DNA of 39,699 nt from Xanthomonas bonasiae (GTDB taxonomy: Bacteria > Pseudomonadota > Gammaproteobacteria > Xanthomonadales > Xanthomonadaceae), in NCBI RefSeq assembly GCF_017163705.1, contig NZ_JAFIWB010000036.1, forward strand, positions 1 through 39,699, given 5' to 3'. A model generated the notes under the pieces. The model ran no database searches. It was not told the DNA's origin and saw only the letters and a list, made by a program, of their open reading frames with translations. Positions within the stretch are counted from its first letter, which is position 1. Every line of letters begins with the position of its first letter. This document shows, in pieces, positions 23,596-32,247 of the stretch. The translations under genes and the position numbers were made by a program.

Positions 23596-24896
23596 TCGCC
23601 CGCCCGCTGTCGCGCTGGCCGGCACGCGGCTGGCCGCAATGGCTGCTGGGCACGCTGCTGGCCTGCTACGCGGCGTTCGCGTTCGCGCAGGCCAGCGACG
23701 CGGACCTCGCGGCACCGCCCGCGCTGGTGCCCGCCGCCGCCGCAGCGCCCGTCGCCGGTCTGCCCAGCGACGATGCGTCGGCACCTGCGCCGCGCATCGG
23801 CGTGGCCACGATGCAGCCGGGCGAGGTGTTCTTCGAACGCTTCGGCCACGATGCGATCGTGGTGGTGGATCCGCGCAGCGGCCAGGCCACCTCGTACAAC
23901 TTCGGCTTCTTCGATCCCAGCGAGCCCGACTTCGTCAGCCGCTTCGCCGCCGGCGACATGATGTATTACCTGGTCGCCCTGCCGCTGCAGGACGACCTGG
24001 CGCAGTACCGCGACGCCGGCCGCGGCGTGGACATCCAGTGGCTGGACATGGAACCGGCGCAGGCACGCGCGCTGCAGCAGGCGCTGGCCTGGCGCGCGCG
24101 GCCGGAAAACGCGCGCTACCGCTACGACTACTACACCGCCAACTGCGCCACGATGGTCCGCGACGCGCTGGACCGTGCGCTGGGCGGCACGCTGCATGCG
24201 CAGCTGTCGGGGCGTTCGCGCGGCAACACCTATCGCAGCGAATCGGTGCGGCTGGCCTCGCCGGCGCCATGGATGTGGCTGGGCTTCGACCTGGGCCTGG
24301 GCCCGTTCGCCGACAAGCCGCTGTCGCGCTGGGAAGAGGCGTTCGTGCCGATGCGCCTGGCCGAGAGCCTGGGCGAGGTACGCAACAGCGCCGGGCGCCC
24401 GCTGGTGCAGTCGCGCCAGCAGGTGCTGCCGCAGCGGCTGGCGCCGGAACCGCAGGAACAGGCGCGGCACTGGTGGCCGTGGCTGCTGGCCGGGCTGCTG
24501 GTCGCCGTCGGGGTGGTCGCGCTGGCGCGGCGGCCGCGCTGGCTGGCGGCGCTGGCGCTGCCGTTCTGGCTGCTGTGCGCGCTCGGCGGCGGCGTGCTGC
24601 TGTACCTGTGGGGCTTCAGCGACCACCGTGCGGCCTGGGCCAATCGCAACCTGCTGCTGCTCGACCCGCTGTGCCTGCTGCTGGTCGGCGGCGCCATCGC
24701 GCAGCTGCGCGGTCGCCCGCCCGGACGCTGGTTCGGCCTGGTGTTGTGGCTGGTGGTCGCCCTGGCCGGCGCGGCCTTGCTGATCCATTGGCTGTCGATG
24801 CTGCAGCCGCAATTCAACCTGCAGTGGATCGCCCTGCTGCTGCCGGTGCACGCCGCGCTGGCCTGGACGTTCACGCGGCGCCGCTTGCAGCGCTGA
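23592..24896 (+). CDS. DUF4105 membrane protein
   Basis: A 434-residue protein beginning with a TTG that overlaps the corC stop. After a signal peptide and an alanine/proline linker, the DUF4105 domain (MQPGEVFFERFGHDAIVVVD, SYNFGFFDP, RYDYYTANCATMVRDAL) occupies about residues 70-260. The NC in YTANCATMVRD is the nucleophile-like position of this predicted cysteine-hydrolase family. The C-terminal 150 residues hold several transmembrane helices. In E. coli the apolipoprotein acyltransferase gene lnt follows ybeX; here this unrelated gene takes that place. Function unknown. Confidence 0.8.
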   Translation: MIARPLSRWPARGWPQWLLGTLLACYAAFAFAQASDADLAAPPALVPAAAAAPVAGLPSDDASAPAPRIGVATMQPGEVFFERFGHDAIVVVDPRSGQATSYNFGFFDPSEPDFVSRFAAGDMMYYLVALPLQDDLAQYRDAGRGVDIQWLDMEPAQARALQQALAWRARPENARYRYDYYTANCATMVRDALDRALGGTLHAQLSGRSRGNTYRSESVRLASPAPWMWLGFDLGLGPFADKPLSRWEEAFVPMRLAESLGEVRNSAGRPLVQSRQQVLPQRLAPEPQEQARHWWPWLLAGLLVAVGVVALARRPRWLAALALPFWLLCALGGGVLLYLWGFSDHRAAWANRNLLLLDPLCLLLVGGAIAQLRGRPPGRWFGLVLWLVVALAGAALLIHWLSMLQPQFNLQWIALLLPVHAALAWTFTRRRLQR

Positions 24897-24921
24897 TCCC
24901 GCCCGCACACCATTGCTGCCC

Positions 24922-25914
24922 ATGGCCACCGTCCCCGCCAATCCCGCCTGCGTCATCAACTGCGTGCACTACGACGGCCACGGCCGCCGCCACGACATCG
25001 CCTTGGAGCAGATCAGCGACGTGCTGGCCGGCGACGACGGCTTCGTCTGGGTCGGCATGTACGAACCCGCCGACCACGTGCTGCAGCAGCTGCAGGACGA
25101 ATTCCAGTTGCACGACCTGGCGATCGAGGACACCCGCAAGGCGCACCAGCGGCCCAAGGTCGAGGCCTACGGCAATTCGCTGTTCCTGGCCGTGCACACC
25201 GCGCAGGTGATCGACGAGCGCATCGTCTACGGCGAGACCCACGCCTTCCTCGGCGCGCGCTTCCTGCTGACCGTGCGCCACGGCGCCTCGCTGCCGTACG
25301 CGCCGGTGCGCGAACGCCTGGAGCGCGAGGCGGCGCTGATGCAGCTCGGCCCGTCCTACGCGCTGTACGCGGTGCTGGACTACATCGTCGACAACTACCA
25401 GCCGATCCTGGACGAATTCCGGCAGAGCCTGGAGCGGCTGGAGAAGGACATCTTCGCCGAGGCCTACCGGCGCGACACCGCGATCCGCCTGTACGAACTC
25501 AAGCGCGAGCTCAACCAGATGCGCCTGGGCGTGGCGCCGCTGCAGGACGTGCTCGCCCACCTCAAGCGCAACCCCGGCCCGCTGATTCCCGACGAAGTGC
25601 GGCTGTACGTGCGCGACGTGCTCGACCACGCGGTGCGTACCAACGAGGCGATCGACACCCTGCGCGAGATGCTCGGCACCGCGCTGAGCGTGAACCTGTC
25701 GCTGGTGACCCTGGCCCAGGGCGAGACGGTCAAGCGCCTCGGCGCCTGGGCCGCGCTATTGGCCGCCCCGACCCTGATCACCAGCTGGTACGGCATGAAT
25801 TTCAAGCAGATGCCGGAACTGGAATGGCCCTGGGCCTACCCGCTGATGATCGGCGGCGTCGGCGTCGTCTGCCTGGGGCTGTATCTGGCGTTCAAGCGGG
25901 CGCGGTGGCTGTGA
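24922..25914 (+). CDS. corA: CorA magnesium/cobalt transporter
   Basis: A 330-residue CorA-type divalent-cation channel. The long cytoplasmic domain (ALEQISDVLAGDDGFVWVGMYEPAD...) leads into two C-terminal helices. The pore signature GMN is at about residues 291-293 (TSWYGMNF), followed by the MPELEWPWAYP loop and a basic C-terminus. Start taken as ATG 24922 rather than the TTG nine bases earlier. It is 25 bases after the DUF4105 gene, next to corC, so two metal-related genes lie close together. Confidence 0.95.
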   Translation: MATVPANPACVINCVHYDGHGRRHDIALEQISDVLAGDDGFVWVGMYEPADHVLQQLQDEFQLHDLAIEDTRKAHQRPKVEAYGNSLFLAVHTAQVIDERIVYGETHAFLGARFLLTVRHGASLPYAPVRERLEREAALMQLGPSYALYAVLDYIVDNYQPILDEFRQSLERLEKDIFAEAYRRDTAIRLYELKRELNQMRLGVAPLQDVLAHLKRNPGPLIPDEVRLYVRDVLDHAVRTNEAIDTLREMLGTALSVNLSLVTLAQGETVKRLGAWAALLAAPTLITSWYGMNFKQMPELEWPWAYPLMIGGVGVVCLGLYLAFKRARWL

Positions 25915-25934
25915 GCCGCCGCGGTGCGGCGGCG

Positions 25935-26096
25935 GGAATGGGGAAACGGGAATCGGGAATGGGAAGAGCGTTGCGTCGCTGACCCACGCTCGCCGGCCTA
26001 TTCCGAGTCACAGGCGCAAAGCCGTGAACTCATCGCAGAAGGGAAAGGCGCGTAGCGCTGCTTTTCCGATTCCCTACTCCCCATTCCCGATTCCCA
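25935..26096. repeat. Heptamer-type repeats arranged as an inverted repeat
   Basis: The gap between convergent corA and the aldehyde dehydrogenase gene holds GGGAAT-type repeats at both ends. The 16-base arm at 25948-25963 (GGGAATCGGGAATGGG) has its exact reverse complement at 26080-26095. The units resemble the 7-bp unit of the array at 4375-4514. About 115 bases separate the arms; such a structure could act as a bidirectional terminator for the two convergent genes. Nothing else is supported in this gap. Confidence 0.75.
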
Positions 26097-26099
26097 GCC

Positions 26100-27464
26100 T
26101 CACCCAACATATACCGACTTGATATTCATGAACTCATGAATCCCATGCTCGGCCAGTTCGCGGCCGAAGCCGGAGCGCTTGATGCCGCCGAACGGCAGGC
26201 GTACGTCGCTCTTGACGATGGCGTTGACGAAGGCCGCGCCGCACTGCAATTGGCGGGCGACGCGCTCGCCACGGGCGCGGTCGGCGCTCCACACGCTGCC
26301 GCCCAGGCCGAAGCTGGTGTCGTTGGCCACGCGCACCGCCTCGGCTTCGTCGGCCACGCGCAGGATCGCGGCGACCGGGCCGAACAGTTCCTCGTCGTAG
26401 GCGGGCATGCCCGGCACCACGTGATCCAGGATCGAGGCCGGATAGCCGGCGTGGGTGCCGGTGTCAGGGGCGCCGCCTAGCAGCGCCGTGGCGCCCTTGG
26501 CGATGCTGGCCTGCACCTGCTTGTGCAGTTCGTCGCGCAGGTCCTGCCGGGCCATCGGCGCCAGCGTGGTCGCCTCGTCCTGCGGATCGCCGAGGCGGCG
26601 CTCGGCCGCCGCGGCGACGAAACGGCGCACGAAGTCGTCGGCGATCGCCTCCACCACCACGAAGCGCTTGGCCGCGATGCAGGTCTGCCCGGCGTTGTCG
26701 AAACGCGACTTCACCGCCGCAGCCACGGTGATGTCCAGATCCGCGTCGTCCAGCACCACGAAGGCGTCGCTGCCGCCGAGTTCCATCACGCACTTCTTCA
26801 GCTGATCGCCGGCGTTGGCGGCGATGGAACGGCCGGCGCGCTCGCTGCCGGTCAGCGTCACCGCGGCGATGCGCGCGTCGCGCAGCACCTCGGCGGCCTG
26901 GTCGTTGTCGATGTGCAGCACGTCGAACACGCCATCGGGCACGCCCGCCGCGGCGAGTGCCGCATGGATCGCATCGGCGCAGCGCGGCACGTTGCTGGCG
27001 TGCTTGAGCAGCGCCACGTTGCCGGCCATCAGCGCCGGCGCCAGGAAGCGGAACACCTGCCAGATCGGGAAGTTCCACGGCATCACCGCCAGCACGCAGC
27101 CCAGCGGCTCGTAGCGCACGTAGCTGCGCTGCGCATCGGTGGCGATCGGCTGCTCGCGCAGGTAGTCGGCGGCGTGCTCGGCGTAGTAGTCGCAGGCATC
27201 GGCGCACTTGTCGACCTCGGCCAGCGCCTCCTTGCGCAGCTTGCCCATCTCCGCGGTCATCAGCCGCTGGATCTCCTCGCGGCGCGCGCGCAACTGCACG
27301 CCAACCTGCCGCAACAGCGCGCCGCGCTTTTCCAGCGGCGTCTGCGCCCATGCGGGAAAGGCCTGCGCGGACGCGGCAAGGCGCCGCTCGACGGCGGCGG
27401 CATCCATCAGCTCCAGGCTGTATTCGACCTGGCCGGTGGCGGGATTGACGGTGTCGTAAGGCAT
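26100..27464 (-). CDS. NAD(P)-dependent aldehyde dehydrogenase, succinate-semialdehyde type
   Basis: A 454-residue aldehyde dehydrogenase most like the Sad/YneI group (succinate semialdehyde to succinate). Catalytic residues: Cys262 in DNAGQTCIAAKR, general base Glu229 in MELGGSD, and the cofactor region around Lys154 (ALLKHASN). The start at 27464 is chosen because CAGGAG lies eight bases upstream and the conserved TVNPATG follows; an upstream ATG in the frame is weaker. It is downstream of potI on the same strand and would finish putrescine breakdown through GABA. Oxidation of 4-aminobutanal itself is also possible. Confidence 0.87.
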   Translation of the reverse strand: MPYDTVNPATGQVEYSLELMDAAAVERRLAASAQAFPAWAQTPLEKRGALLRQVGVQLRARREEIQRLMTAEMGKLRKEALAEVDKCADACDYYAEHAADYLREQPIATDAQRSYVRYEPLGCVLAVMPWNFPIWQVFRFLAPALMAGNVALLKHASNVPRCADAIHAALAAAGVPDGVFDVLHIDNDQAAEVLRDARIAAVTLTGSERAGRSIAANAGDQLKKCVMELGGSDAFVVLDDADLDITVAAAVKSRFDNAGQTCIAAKRFVVVEAIADDFVRRFVAAAAERRLGDPQDEATTLAPMARQDLRDELHKQVQASIAKGATALLGGAPDTGTHAGYPASILDHVVPGMPAYDEELFGPVAAILRVADEAEAVRVANDTSFGLGGSVWSADRARGERVARQLQCGAAFVNAIVKSDVRLPFGGIKRSGFGRELAEHGIHEFMNIKSVYVG

Positions 27465-27576
27465 CGCGACGGACTCCTGGAAAAAGTCCACCCAGCCTAG
27501 CGCCGCGAAGGTTGCGGCGGCGTGGCGATGCGGCGACCGCGATGGACCGCAGCGTTCTGCGGCGACGGCGGCTCTG

Positions 27577-27644
27577 GTAGGAGCGGCTTCAGCCGCGACC
27601 GGACGTCACCGGTAACGCCCGGTCGCGGCTGAAGCCGCTCCTAC
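27577..27644. repeat. Inverted pair of GTAG-type REP elements
   Basis: The left copy (27577-27602) begins GTAGGAGCGGCTTCAGCC and ends CGACCGG; the right copy (27619-27644) is its exact reverse complement, 26 bp, with a 16-base spacer. Each copy has its own inner stem-loop, GCGGCTTCAGCCGC. The GTAG at the outer ends matches the family called SMAG in Stenotrophomonas, thought to be mobilised by RAYT transposases. It lies between potI and the dehydrogenase gene and may separate their transcripts. Confidence 0.9.
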
Positions 27645-27661
27645 AGAAAAGCAGCACTCCG

Positions 27662-28507
27662 CTAACCGCCCTGCTGCAGCGCCAACTGGATGTCGCGCTG
27701 GCGGCGCTTCTCGCTGCGCGCCATCAGCCACCAGCCGACGAAGGCGGCGATCGACACCGCCAGCACCATCAGCGTGGCCAGCGCGTTGATCTTCGGCTTC
27801 AGCCCCATCCGCACCGAGGAGAACACGGTCATCGGCAGCGTGGTCGAGTTGGGCCCGGCGACGAAGTTGGCGATCACCACATCGTCCAGCGACAGGGTGA
27901 ACGCCAGCAGCCAGCCGGACACCAGCGCCGGGGCGATGATCGGCAAGGTGATCAGGAAGAACACCTTGAGCCGGTTCGCGCCCAGGTCCATCGCCGCCTC
28001 TTCCAGCGAGCGGTCCAGCTCCTGCAGGCGCGAGGACACCACCACGGTGACGAAGGACAGGGTGAAGGTGACGTGCGCGGCCCAGATCGCGGTCACGCCC
28101 TTGGGCGGGATGCCGATCAACCCGCCCATCGATACCAGCATCATCATGATCGACAGGCCGATGATCACCTCCGGCATCACCAGCGGTGCGGTCACCAGCG
28201 CGCCGAACAGGCTCTTGCTGGGAAAACGGCGGAAGCGGGTCATCACCATCGCCGCCAGCGTGCCGATCACCATCGACCCGGTGGCGGTCCAGAACGCCAC
28301 CTTCAGGCTGATCCACGCCGCCTGCAGGATCTGCCGGTCGCGCAGCAGCTCGCCGTACCACTTGGTGGAGAACCCGGCCCACACCGTCGCCAGCTTGGAG
28401 GCATTGAACGAGTACACCATCAACAGCAGGATCGGCAGGTACAGGAAGGCGAAGCCGCCGGTCAGCACCGTCCAGCGCAGCACGCGCCCGCCGCGCAGCG
28501 CGCTCAT
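27662..28507 (-). CDS. potI: Polyamine ABC transporter permease PotI
   Basis: A 281-residue inner-membrane permease of the binding-protein-dependent type with about six helices. The EAA loop (LEEAAMDLGANRLKVFFLITLPIIAP) that contacts the ATPase is at about residues 170-195; SLDDVVIANFVAGPNSTTLPM matches PotI/PotC. Start at ATG 28507 overlaps the potH stop by four bases. It forms the channel together with PotH. The 3' end is followed by a REP pair. Confidence 0.94.
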   Translation of the reverse strand: MSALRGGRVLRWTVLTGGFAFLYLPILLLMVYSFNASKLATVWAGFSTKWYGELLRDRQILQAAWISLKVAFWTATGSMVIGTLAAMVMTRFRRFPSKSLFGALVTAPLVMPEVIIGLSIMMMLVSMGGLIGIPPKGVTAIWAAHVTFTLSFVTVVVSSRLQELDRSLEEAAMDLGANRLKVFFLITLPIIAPALVSGWLLAFTLSLDDVVIANFVAGPNSTTLPMTVFSSVRMGLKPKINALATLMVLAVSIAAFVGWWLMARSEKRRQRDIQLALQQGG

Positions 28508-29472
28508 GCCTGGCCGCCCTCGAGCTGGCGTTGCTGGTAGCGGTTGAAGATCAGGATCGGCACCATCAACAGCGCCAGCATCGCGATCGCCACCGCCGAG
28601 GCCGCCGGCCAGTCGCGGTTGTTGAAGAACTCGCCCCACAGCACCCGGCCGATCATCAGCGTGTCCGGCCCGCCGAGCATTTCCGGGATCACGAACTCGC
28701 CCACCGCCGGGATCATCACCAGCATGCAGCCGGCGACGATGCCCGGGCGCGACATCGGCAAGGTGATGGTCGCGAACGCCTTCCACGGCCGCGCCCCCAG
28801 ATCGTAGGCGGCCTCGAGCAGGCGGTGGTCCTGCTTGACCAGCGTGGCGTACAGCGGCAGCACCATGAACGGCAGATAGCAGTAGACGATGCCGATGTAG
28901 GCGGCGATCGGCGTGTACAGGATGCGCAGCGGCTGCTCGATCAGCCCCAGCGCCAGCAGCGCGCGGTTGAGCACGCCGTTGCTGTCGAGGATGCCGATCC
29001 AGGCATAGACGCGGATCAGGAACGAGGTCCACGACGGCAGCACCACCAGCATCATCGCGATGTTGCGTGCCGACGGCGACATGCGCGCGATCACGTAGGC
29101 CATCGGATAGCCGATCAACAGGGTCAACAGGGTGGAGATCCCGGCGATCTTGATTGAGCCCCAGTAGGCTTCGATGTACTGGTTGTCGCGCACCAGCGCC
29201 AAATAGTTCTGCAGGGTGAACTTCAGCGTCAGCACGCCGTCCTTGTAGTCCAGCAGATCGCTGTACGGCGGGCTGCTGATCGCCTGTTCGGCGAAGGAGA
29301 TGCGCAGCACGATCAGGAACGGGATCGCGAAGAACAACAGCAGCCACAGGTACGGAGCGGCGATCACCAGCCAGCGCGCGCCGGGCAGGCGCCGCTTGCG
29401 CAGGCGCTGCAGCAGCGTGCGCGGCGACGCCGCGGGTTGCGCGGCAGGTGCGGCGGCGGCGGGCGCGCTCAT
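28504..29472 (-). CDS. potH: Polyamine ABC transporter permease PotH
   Basis: A 322-residue permease partner of PotI. After a basic, alanine-rich cytoplasmic N-terminus come six helices and the EAA loop (LLEAAYDLGARPWKAFATITLPMSRPGI). The motif MIPAVGEFVIPEMLGGPDTLMIG is characteristic of PotH/PotB. The start at 29472 overlaps the potG stop (ATGA); the open frame before it is potG shadow. potG, potH and potI are therefore chained by overlaps. Confidence 0.94.
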   Translation of the reverse strand: MSAPAAAAPAAQPAASPRTLLQRLRKRRLPGARWLVIAAPYLWLLLFFAIPFLIVLRISFAEQAISSPPYSDLLDYKDGVLTLKFTLQNYLALVRDNQYIEAYWGSIKIAGISTLLTLLIGYPMAYVIARMSPSARNIAMMLVVLPSWTSFLIRVYAWIGILDSNGVLNRALLALGLIEQPLRILYTPIAAYIGIVYCYLPFMVLPLYATLVKQDHRLLEAAYDLGARPWKAFATITLPMSRPGIVAGCMLVMIPAVGEFVIPEMLGGPDTLMIGRVLWGEFFNNRDWPAASAVAIAMLALLMVPILIFNRYQQRQLEGGQA

Positions 29473-30629
29473 GCGGTCAGCACCACGCCGTCGTTGTCGC
29501 CCCACCACACCCACACCGCATCGCCCCAGGTGAGGTTGTCGCTGGCCCAGCGCTGCCGGTTGGCGAAGTTGGCCATCAGCTTGAAGCCGCTGGGCAGGCG
29601 CACGTGGTAGACCGAATGGCTGCCGAAGTAGGCGATGTCCTCGATCGTGCCCTGCGCCTTGTTGTGCGCCTGCGCCGGCGCGTCCTTGCCGATGCCCAGC
29701 TTCTCCGGGCGCACCGCGAACGAGACCGGCTGCCCGGTGATGCCGGTGATGCCGTGGCCGACGTAGATGCTGTCGGGAAACGCGCCGGTGCGCAGGGTCA
29801 CGTAGTCCGGCAGGTCCTCGTCGATGACCGCGTCGATCAGGTTCACCGAGCCGATGAACTCGGCGGCGAAGCGATTGGCCGGCTGCTCGTAGATCTCGTC
29901 CGGAGTACCGACCTGCTGGATCCAGCCGGCATCCATCAGCGCGATGCGGGTGGCCATGGTCATCGCCTCCTCCTGGTCGTGGGTGACCATCACGCAGGTC
30001 ACCCCGGAGGTTTCGATGATGCCGACCAGCTCCAGCTGCATCTGCGAGCGCAGCTTCTTGTCCAGCGCGCCCATCGGTTCATCCAGCAGCAGCAGTTTCG
30101 GCCCCTTGGCCAGCGAACGCGCCAGCGCCACGCGCTGCTGCTGGCCGCCGGACAGCTGGTGCGGCTTGCGCTTGCCGAGCTTGCCCAGCTGCACCAGTTC
30201 CAGCATCTCGCCGACGCGCTTGGCGATGGCCGCGCGCGACAGGCCGTCCTGCTTCAGCCCAAACGCGATGTTCTGCTCCACCGTCATGTGCGGGAACAGC
30301 GCATAGGACTGGAACATCATGTTGAGCGGGCGCTCGTACGGCGGCAGGCCGTCCAGCGGCTGGCCGTCGAGCACGATGCGGCCGCGGCTGGGTTGCTCGA
30401 ATCCGCCCAGGCAGCGCAGCAACGTGGACTTGCCGCTGCCGGAGCCGCCGAGCAGCGCGAAGATCTCGCCCTTGCGGATGTCCAGGTCGACATCGTCGAG
30501 CGCGACGAAACCGTCGAACTCCTTGCGCAAGCCGGCGATGGACAGGTAACCGCTGCCCTTGGCCGGCGGCGCCGCGGCCGCCGCGATCGCCATCGGCGGA
30601 AGATCGGATCTCGCTTCGCTCAACGCCAT
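29469..30629 (-). CDS. potG: Polyamine ABC transporter ATP-binding protein PotG
   Basis: A 386-residue ABC ATPase of the polyamine importer. Walker A is GGSGSGKST at residues 61-69; Q-loop QSYALFPHMTV; signature LSGGQQQRVALARSLA; Walker B LLLLDEPMGALD; H-loop VTHDQEEAM; a C-terminal TOBE-type domain from about residue 300 (VRPEKLGIGKDAP). GGGGAG precedes the ATG. It is first of the potGHI set and has its own upstream promoter-like sequence, separated from potF by the efflux operon. Confidence 0.95.
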   Translation of the reverse strand: MALSEARSDLPPMAIAAAAAPPAKGSGYLSIAGLRKEFDGFVALDDVDLDIRKGEIFALLGGSGSGKSTLLRCLGGFEQPSRGRIVLDGQPLDGLPPYERPLNMMFQSYALFPHMTVEQNIAFGLKQDGLSRAAIAKRVGEMLELVQLGKLGKRKPHQLSGGQQQRVALARSLAKGPKLLLLDEPMGALDKKLRSQMQLELVGIIETSGVTCVMVTHDQEEAMTMATRIALMDAGWIQQVGTPDEIYEQPANRFAAEFIGSVNLIDAVIDEDLPDYVTLRTGAFPDSIYVGHGITGITGQPVSFAVRPEKLGIGKDAPAQAHNKAQGTIEDIAYFGSHSVYHVRLPSGFKLMANFANRQRWASDNLTWGDAVWVWWGDNDGVVLTA

Positions 30630-30698
30630 CTGTTGCTCCCCGTGGAAGACACCGCGGCGCGCGTTCGCCGATGCTGCCGGGATTGCGCGGCCGACCCC

Positions 30699-30704
30699 AG
30701 TGTA
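30699..30704 (-). promoter_or_regulatory. Possible -10 of a potGHI promoter
   Basis: TACACT on the minus strand, about 70 bases before the potG ATG, in the 114-base gap after the outer-membrane-factor gene. The -35 region is poor (ATCGCC at 17-base spacing). The identical -10 hexamer occurs upstream of petA in this window. It suggests that potGHI need not depend on read-through from the efflux operon. Confidence 0.35.
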
Positions 30705-30743
30705 GCCGCGGCCACCGCATCGGCGATACCGCGGCGCAGGCGT

Positions 30744-32240
30744 CTATTGCGCCGCTGGCGGCCTCTGCGCGGGCGGCGGCGCCCAGCCCAGGCCCAGGCT
30801 CTTCTGCAGCGCCACGTAGCGCAACAGCACCTGGGTCCGCGCCTGCACTGCACTGTCCTGCGCCGAGGCCTGCTGGCGCTGCACGTCCAGCGCATCGATC
30901 AGCGACGAGGCGCCGGCCGCATAGCGCTGCTGCAGCAGCGCCGCGGAACGGTCCGCCGAGGCTTCGGCCTTGGCCGCGGCCAGCGCCTGCTGGCGCGCGG
31001 CGCCGAACCGGGCGAGCGCGCTGTTGGCATCCTGCAGCGCCGCCAGCACGGTGCCTTCGTAGGCGGCCAGGCGCGCGGCGTTGCCGGCGCGTGCCTGTTC
31101 GACCTTGGCCCTGGTCGCGCCGAAATCGAAGATCGACCAGCGCAGGAACGGCGCGACCACGCTGTTGATCGCATCGCTGCCGAGGTCGCCCGGCGAGGTC
31201 GCGGCCATGCCGATGTTGCCGAGCAGGGTGACCTGCGGGAAGTACGCGCTCAGCGCCTGTCCGATCTGCGCCGACGAAGACGCCAGCTGGCGTTCGGCGC
31301 GGCGCACGTCCGGGCGGCGGCGGATCAACGCACCCGCATCGTCCACCGGCACCACCGCCGGCAGCGTCGGCAACGGCCGGTCCGCGGCCAGCGCGGCGTC
31401 GAGCGCGCCCGGCTCGCGGCCGATCATCAGCGCCAGTTGGTCCAGCGCCTCCTTCGCCTGCGCCTGCAGGTCCGGCAACACCGCTTCCTGCTGCTGCAGC
31501 TGCGCCTGCGCGCGCTCTACCTGCAGGTCGGCATCGGCGCCGCGCTCGCGGCGCTGCCGGGTCAGTTGCAGGGTCTGCCGCGCCGCGTCCAGATTGCGCT
31601 CGGCAATGGCGATGCGCTCGCGGGTGCCGCGATAGCCCAGGTAGGCCTGGCCCACTTCGGCGGCGAGCTGCACCTGGGTATCGGCCAGTTCGGCCTCGTC
31701 GGCCTGCGCATCGGCCAGCGCGCCTTCGCTGGCGCGGCGGCGGCGGCCGAAGAAATCCAGTTCCCAGCTGGCATCGAAGCCGACGCTGTACAGCTGCGCA
31801 TGCGGATCGATGGACAACGGCTGGCCGCTGACGGCGGCCACGCTGCCCAGACCGTCGACCAGCGCGTCCGGCGCCCTGGCGTTGAGATAGGCGGCATTGG
31901 CGCCGACGCTGGGCAGCTGTTCGGCATGGCGCTGCTGCACCAGCGCGCGCGAGGCGCGCAGCTTGGCCTGCGCGGCGCGCAGGTTCGGGCTGTTCTGCAG
32001 CGCCTGTTCGACCAGCGCGTTCAACTGCGGGTCCTGCAACGCCTCCCACCAGCGCTGCGGCGGCGGCGCCGGCACCACCCCGGCCGCCGCGGCGACCGCG
32101 TCGGCGCGATGCAGCTGCGGCTGTGCCTGCGCCGCCTCGGCCACCGGCGGCGGCTTCACGTAGTTCGGGCCGAGCACGCAGGCCGACAGCAGCAGCGGCA
32201 GCGCGGCGGGGACGAGCACACGGGAAAAACGCTGAGCCAT
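30744..32240 (-). CDS. Outer-membrane efflux lipoprotein (NodT/OprM family)
   Basis: A 498-residue TolC-type outer-membrane factor. The lipoprotein signal ends at LLLSAC with Cys21, followed by VLGPNYVKPP, the start typical of the NodT/OprM group. The body is two repeated alpha-barrel units rich in Q/A/L heptads (LVEQALQNSPNLRAAQAKLRASRALVQQ and later RRRPDVRRAERQLASSSAQIGQALSAYFPQVTL). GAGG before the ATG at 32240. Third gene of the emrA-emrB-OMF operon, seven bases after emrB. Confidence 0.92.
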   Translation of the reverse strand: MAQRFSRVLVPAALPLLLSACVLGPNYVKPPPVAEAAQAQPQLHRADAVAAAAGVVPAPPPQRWWEALQDPQLNALVEQALQNSPNLRAAQAKLRASRALVQQRHAEQLPSVGANAAYLNARAPDALVDGLGSVAAVSGQPLSIDPHAQLYSVGFDASWELDFFGRRRRASEGALADAQADEAELADTQVQLAAEVGQAYLGYRGTRERIAIAERNLDAARQTLQLTRQRRERGADADLQVERAQAQLQQQEAVLPDLQAQAKEALDQLALMIGREPGALDAALAADRPLPTLPAVVPVDDAGALIRRRPDVRRAERQLASSSAQIGQALSAYFPQVTLLGNIGMAATSPGDLGSDAINSVVAPFLRWSIFDFGATRAKVEQARAGNAARLAAYEGTVLAALQDANSALARFGAARQQALAAAKAEASADRSAALLQQRYAAGASSLIDALDVQRQQASAQDSAVQARTQVLLRYVALQKSLGLGWAPPPAQRPPAAQ

Positions 32241-32247
32241 GGAATCC

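Noticed and set aside
27465-27661. A riboswitch or small RNA gene upstream of the dehydrogenase
   Set aside because: The only structure there is the REP pair, which fully explains the symmetry.
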